A DNA stretch of 9,019 bases, taken from Granulicella sp. (GTDB lineage Bacteria > Acidobacteriota > Terriglobia > Terriglobales > Acidobacteriaceae). The DNA lies in NCBI GenBank assembly GCA_003133205.1, contig PKWK01000307.1:12843-21861 (forward strand), given 5' to 3'. Shown piece by piece: positions 7,141 through 9,019 of the stretch. The notes beneath the pieces were generated by a model. The model did no database searches, was not told the DNA's origin, and saw only the letters and a program-made list of their open reading frames with translations. Each line of letters opens with the position of its first letter. Position 1 is the stretch's first letter. The position numbers and the translations under genes are program-made.

Positions 7141-7676
7141 ACGCCCAACAGCCGAAGCGCCTCGTCCACCGTATCTGCCACCAGCACAATCTCGCGGTTC
7201 TTCGCCTTCAGCATCCCCTGCTCGACGCAATCATCGAGAAACGCCAGCAGCTTGTCGTAAAAGCCGTTCGTGTTGAGCAGGAGCACCGGCTTGGCGTGAA
7301 TCTTCAGCGTCTGCCACGCCAGCACTTCGAACATCTCCTCGAACGTCCCAAAGCCGCCGGGCAGGGCGATGAACGCATCGGACCGCTCGCCGATCAGCGC
7401 TTTGCGGGTGTGCATCGTATCGGTAATGTGCAACTCGGTGAGGCCATCGTGCGCCACTTCGAGGTCCACCAACACGGTTGGGATCACGCCGATCACCCGG
7501 CCGCCCGCTGCCAGCGCAGCCTCTGCGACCGCCTGCATCAAGCCAACCTTAGCCCCGCCGTAAACGACGCCGATGTTTCGCTTCGCCAGCGCGCGGCCAA
7601 GCTCAACGGCAGCGGCGCGATACACCGGATCGGCGCCATCGGCAGAGGCGCAGAATACGGCAATATTCTTGATCAT
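7137..7676 (-). CDS. LOG family protein (cytokinin riboside 5'-monophosphate phosphoribohydrolase-like, TIGR00730)
   Basis: Cytoplasmic 179-residue Rossmann-fold nucleotidase of the LOG family, which cleaves the N-glycosidic bond of nucleoside 5'-monophosphates (cytokinin nucleotides in plants, AMP or other nucleotides in bacteria). The defining motif PGGFGTFEE stands at 106-114, with Arg91-Lys92 (MHTRKA) and Glu114 completing the active site. The N-terminal VFCASADGADP and VYGGAKVGLM are also typical. Length is normal. ATG 7676 is immediately preceded by an inverted repeat and a -10-like TATCCT, with GAAGG directly touching the start. The stop codon overlaps that of the DUF971 gene on the other strand. 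The gene stands alone, downstream of the hairpin that follows the first small secreted-protein gene. Physiological role in this organism unknown. Confidence 0.93.
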   Translation of the reverse strand: MIKNIAVFCASADGADPVYRAAAVELGRALAKRNIGVVYGGAKVGLMQAVAEAALAAGGRVIGVIPTVLVDLEVAHDGLTELHITDTMHTRKALIGERSDAFIALPGGFGTFEEMFEVLAWQTLKIHAKPVLLLNTNGFYDKLLAFLDDCVEQGMLKAKNREIVLVADTVDEALRLLGV

Positions 7677-7702
7677 CCTTCGAGGATAACAAGCCTCGAA
7701 GG
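7677..7702 (-). promoter_or_regulatory. Perfect 9-bp inverted repeat with overlapping -10-like element at the LOG gene start
   Basis: The arms CCTTCGAGG (7677-7685) and CCTCGAAGG (7694-7702) are exact reverse complements separated by eight bases, directly against the ATG. On the minus strand TGT-TATCCT (7691-7683) runs from the loop into the start-proximal arm and ends six bases before ATG. The dyad could be a repressor operator over the promoter. If transcription begins further upstream, it could instead form an RNA hairpin hiding the GAAGG next to the start. Confidence 0.5.
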
Positions 7703-7705
7703 AAC

Positions 7706-7733
7706 GCCGGCCGCCGCCTGGCAGACGGCCGGC
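7706..7733 (-). terminator. GC-rich stem-loop after the first small secreted-protein gene
   Basis: An exact 8-bp inverted repeat GCCGGCCG / CGGCCGGC encloses a 12-base loop and lies 32 bases past the stop at 7766 on the minus strand. What follows in the direction of transcription (GTTCCTTCG) is only mildly T-rich, so this is a terminator-like hairpin without a proper U-run. It separates this gene from the LOG gene. Confidence 0.5.
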
Positions 7734-7765
7734 TCATGCGCTATATGCACTCAACGCAACCACAG

Positions 7766-8104
7766 TCACTTGATTGCAATGGTCGCATTATTCATGTCGG
7801 TCGAAACCTCTGCCAGAAGTTCGCCGGCTTGGTGCGTGGGAGTCGTAGCAGTTACCAGAATGCGCGTCCCAACAGGCAGCTTGAGCGCAACGGTCTTACC
7901 TGCATCGAGCGACATGGCCTGGTCCCCCACCTTCAACTCCACCAGGGATCCTGAATCATTTCGCATTGCGAGTTTCACAACCTTGTTCTTCGCAATCGAG
8001 GCATGCACAGGCGTATGAATATTAACGGGGGCGGCATAAACACGAGAGAATTTACCGAGACCCGCGACGACGACAGCGAGAGCAACTGCGGACCGAAATT
8101 TCAT
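7766..8104 (-). CDS. Small secreted protein, paralogue 1 of a tandem pair (unknown function)
   Basis: A 112-residue protein I do not recognise. It has a Sec signal: Lys2 and Arg4, hydrophobic core AVALAVVVAGLG (6-17), and a likely cut in VYAAP after Ala24 or Ala25. The mature part, about 88 residues, is rich in Val, Leu and Thr in alternating patterns, with no cysteine or catalytic motif; it looks like a small beta-sandwich. Its last 56 residues align without gaps to the C-terminus of the neighbouring small gene (8378-8734), with 14 identities including LPVGT/APTGT and the shared His-x-x-Gly spacing. GGAGG (8109-8113) lies four bases before ATG 8104, a clear ribosome binding site. It is followed by a GC-rich hairpin. 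The 5' leader also matches that of the paralogue. Probably periplasmic or extracellular; function unknown. Confidence 0.85.
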   Translation of the reverse strand: MKFRSAVALAVVVAGLGKFSRVYAAPVNIHTPVHASIAKNKVVKLAMRNDSGSLVELKVGDQAMSLDAGKTVALKLPVGTRILVTATTPTHQAGELLAEVSTDMNNATIAIK

Positions 8105-8129
8105 AATGCCTCCGGATGCTTTAGGATTT

Positions 8130-8312
8130 CGACGGGATTGCTGCCATGGTTTCAGTAAGCTCGCCGCATGCCCATTTAACGCAGAGAGTACGGTGCCGGT
8201 TCGCTAAAATCACATGAAAGTGACGAAGCGTAGGAAATCCGCCACGAACGGACAATAACGGATGTTGGAGCACCTGCCGCTTCCCGTGTTCTGACACCAT
8301 GAATCCACAGCA
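8130..8312. repeat. Spacer of tandem unit A (left copy of the duplicated divergent region)
   Basis: This stretch aligns in order with 8763-8954. Best blocks: 8130-8168 against 8763-8801 (36 matches, two mismatches, two single-base gaps); GTGCCGGTTC at 8193-8202 against 8825-8834 (exact); AAATCSGCCACG at 8235-8246 against 8849-8860 (one mismatch); and 8264-8312 against 8905-8954 (39 of 50 columns). The offset is 614-642 bases. The alignment was made by eye. Confidence 0.8.
8264..8312 (+). pseudogene. Relic of the 5' end of the UvrD/PcrA helicase gene
   Basis: This segment copies the ribosome-binding and start region of the intact helicase gene (8905-8954). It keeps GTTGGAG and the codons for Met-Asn-Pro-Gln-Gln at 8299-8313. 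The position of the likely GTG start (8920 in the intact copy) reads GCT here, and one base is missing between it and the ATG. After about the fifth codon helicase coding is lost: the frame continues through a hairpin and stops at 8383-8385 after 28 codons. It is a truncated, inactive by-product of tandem duplication. Confidence 0.65.
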
Positions 8313-8332
8313 ACGCTTTGATTGCGGGCATC

Positions 8333-8367
8333 GCAGCAGGCGGAGAAACCTTGTCTCCACCTGCTGC
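8333..8367 (-). terminator. Stem-loop after the second small secreted-protein gene
   Basis: GCAGCAGG (8333-8340) pairs exactly with CCTGCTGC (8360-8367). After one mismatch, GGAGA (8342-8346) pairs with TCTCC (8354-8358) around a seven-base loop. It begins ten bases after the stop at 8378 on the minus strand. No U-run follows, so it is terminator-like rather than a textbook intrinsic terminator. It lies between tandem units and right after the helicase relic. Confidence 0.5.
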
Positions 8368-8377
8368 ACCGTTGATT

Positions 8378-8734
8378 TCAATTGAAGTAAATTACCTTGC
8401 CCTTAACGTCCGGGGTAACCGCCAACAGCATGTCTCCGTTGCGGTGCCCTAGCCCCAAACTGGCCGCGTAGACGGAAGTTCCCGTCGGAGCTTTGATATC
8501 GAGCCCTTCGTGCGCCATCACCGTGTAGGTCTGGCCGGCTACCTTCACATCCTGCGAAAAATTGCCCTTGTTGAAGAGATGGACATCGATGCGAGTATCT
8601 TCGACTTTCGCCGTGCTGGAGTGGAAGTGAAACACCTTGCCAAGTGGCCACGCATTGGCTGGAGTGGGAGCGGCGATTGCCGCAACAACAAATAAAGCGA
8701 GCGAACTTGCGAACGTGCGAGTGAGACGCAGCAT
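8378..8734 (-). CDS. Small secreted protein, paralogue 2 of a tandem pair (unknown function)
   Basis: A 118-residue protein of no family I recognise. The Sec signal has Arg3 and Arg6, a hydrophobic core SSLALFVVAAIAA (10-22) and a standard cleavage site after ANA (residue 28). The mature part of about 90 residues has a beta-rich look (DTRIDVHLFNKGNFSQDVKV, then QTYTVMAHEGLDIKAPTGTS) and no cysteine. It shares 14 of 56 C-terminal residues with the neighbour at 7766-8104, ungapped. The frame is open upstream to 8863, but ATG 8734 is chosen because it gives a clean signal peptide and has GAGGG (8742-8746) seven bases upstream, a leader homologous to that of paralogue 1. It is divergent from the UvrD-type helicase across a 185-base spacer. 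Secreted; role unknown. Confidence 0.85.
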   Translation of the reverse strand: MLRLTRTFASSLALFVVAAIAAPTPANAWPLGKVFHFHSSTAKVEDTRIDVHLFNKGNFSQDVKVAGQTYTVMAHEGLDIKAPTGTSVYAASLGLGHRNGDMLLAVTPDVKGKVIYFN

Positions 8735-8762
8735 AGGAATGCCCTCGTAGTCTGAAGTTTGT

Positions 8763-8954
8763 CGACGGGATTCCTGCCATGGTTCAGTAAAGCTCGTCGC
8801 ACTTACCTCTACGCATCCGGTCGCGTGCCGGTTCCGAGAAATTGTGAAAAATCGGCCACGCACAGCACAATTCGCTATCCACCGCTCGGCCCATTAAAAT
8901 AGAAGTTGGAGTGCCAGCCGTGTCCCGCCTTCTCGACAACATGAACCCGCAGCA
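8763..8954. repeat. Spacer of tandem unit B (right copy of the duplicated divergent region)
   Basis: The intact counterpart of 8130-8312. It spans the leader of small gene 2 on the minus strand, the divergent promoter region, and the ribosome binding site and first codons of the helicase on the plus strand. The strongest match to unit A is at 8763-8801, in the small-gene leader and including a CCATGG palindrome. About 27 bases around 8863-8890 are absent from unit A. Confidence 0.8.
8895..8900 (+). promoter_or_regulatory. Candidate -10 hexamer for the helicase gene
   Basis: TAAAAT matches TATAAT at five of six positions and lies 19 bases before GTG 8920, leaving a short leader that includes GGAG at 8908-8911. 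The upstream TTCGCT at 8871-8876 is a poor -35. The element is missing from the aligned position in unit A, consistent with that copy being inactive for helicase expression. Confidence 0.35.
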
Positions 8955-9019
8955 GAGCGAAGGCATCCAGGCCGTCGATGGCCCCGTCCTCTTGCTTGCC
9001 GGCGCGGGCTCGGGCAAGA
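8920..9019 (+). CDS. UvrD/PcrA-type superfamily 1 DNA helicase (partial, N-terminus only)
   Basis: Only the first 33 codons are in the window. They read as the start of an ATP-dependent 3'-5' DNA helicase of the UvrD/PcrA/Rep family, which unwinds DNA in repair and replication restart. LLDNMNPQQSEGIQAV matches the family's Q-motif region (an LLDxLNxxQxxAV-like pattern), and GPVLLLAGAGSGK is the beginning of Walker A. I chose GTG 8920 because GGAG (8908-8911) lies eight bases upstream and the preceding residues SRLLDN belong to the conserved N-terminus. GTG 8911 and ATG 8941 are alternatives; 8941 would remove LLDN. UvrD cannot be told from PcrA or Rep on this fragment. Confidence 0.85.
   Translation, partial: MSRLLDNMNPQQSEGIQAVDGPVLLLAGAGSGK

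Noticed and set aside
6864..8018. A 384-codon open frame on the plus strand across the DUF971 gene, LOG gene and first small gene
   Set aside because: It runs out of frame through the DUF971 gene and antisense to two better-supported genes, and matches no family.
8735..8863. N-terminal extension of small secreted protein 2
   Set aside because: It would bury a clean signal peptide inside the protein, and it overlaps the duplicated spacer whose counterpart in unit A is non-coding.
1..9019. CRISPR arrays, insertion sequences, tRNA/rRNA genes or phage islands
   Set aside because: No spaced direct repeats, transposase motifs, cloverleaf structures or rRNA cores were seen. The only repeat is the degenerate tandem duplication at the right end.

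Overview
The window is GC-rich, densely packed bacterial DNA read on both strands. It shows no tRNA, rRNA, CRISPR array or insertion sequence. Gene content fits a soil-type acidobacterium (Acidobacteriota, Terriglobia): a fused gamma/alpha 2-oxoacid:acceptor oxidoreductase, a Tat-exported amidase and a TauE/SemiSWEET/DUF971 cluster. This placement is a moderate-confidence inference from protein character; no marker gene here settles it.

Layout. (1) 1-1734, minus: the first 578 codons of korA, running off the left edge. (2) 1735-2023: a gene-free spacer shared by korA and the divergent amidase. (3) 2024-3916, plus: an amidase-signature enzyme with a twin-arginine signal. (4) 3920-4660, minus: a classical NADP-type short-chain dehydrogenase, meeting the amidase tail to tail with three bases between stops. 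(5) 4744-5577, plus: an Opp/Dpp-type ABC ATPase with no permease beside it. (6) 5613-7140, plus: a tight three-gene operon of a TauE/SafE-like exporter, a SemiSWEET PQ-loop transporter and a Cys-rich DUF971 protein, joined by two ATGA start/stop overlaps. (7) 7137-7676, minus: a LOG-family phosphoribohydrolase whose stop codon overlaps that of the DUF971 gene. (8) 7677-9019: two small secreted proteins on the minus strand, a decayed copy of the 5' end of a helicase gene, and the intact start of a UvrD/PcrA-type helicase on the plus strand.

The most unusual part is 7706-9019. It is a degenerate tandem duplication with a period of about 630-640 bp. Each unit holds a 3' hairpin, a small secreted-protein gene, a divergent spacer and the start of the helicase gene; only the right-hand unit keeps a working helicase. 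The spacers of the two units are much more alike (78% to about 90% in the best blocks) than the two proteins they serve (14 of 56 residues in the C-terminal half). This suggests shared regulation, gene conversion, or very fast protein divergence.

A second theme is start-site architecture. Several genes without a properly spaced Shine-Dalgarno sequence (ABC ATPase, TauE-like exporter, LOG protein, and less clearly the amidase) have a -10-like hexamer 6-8 bases before the ATG, as expected for leaderless transcripts. The other genes have ordinary GGAG-type ribosome binding sites.
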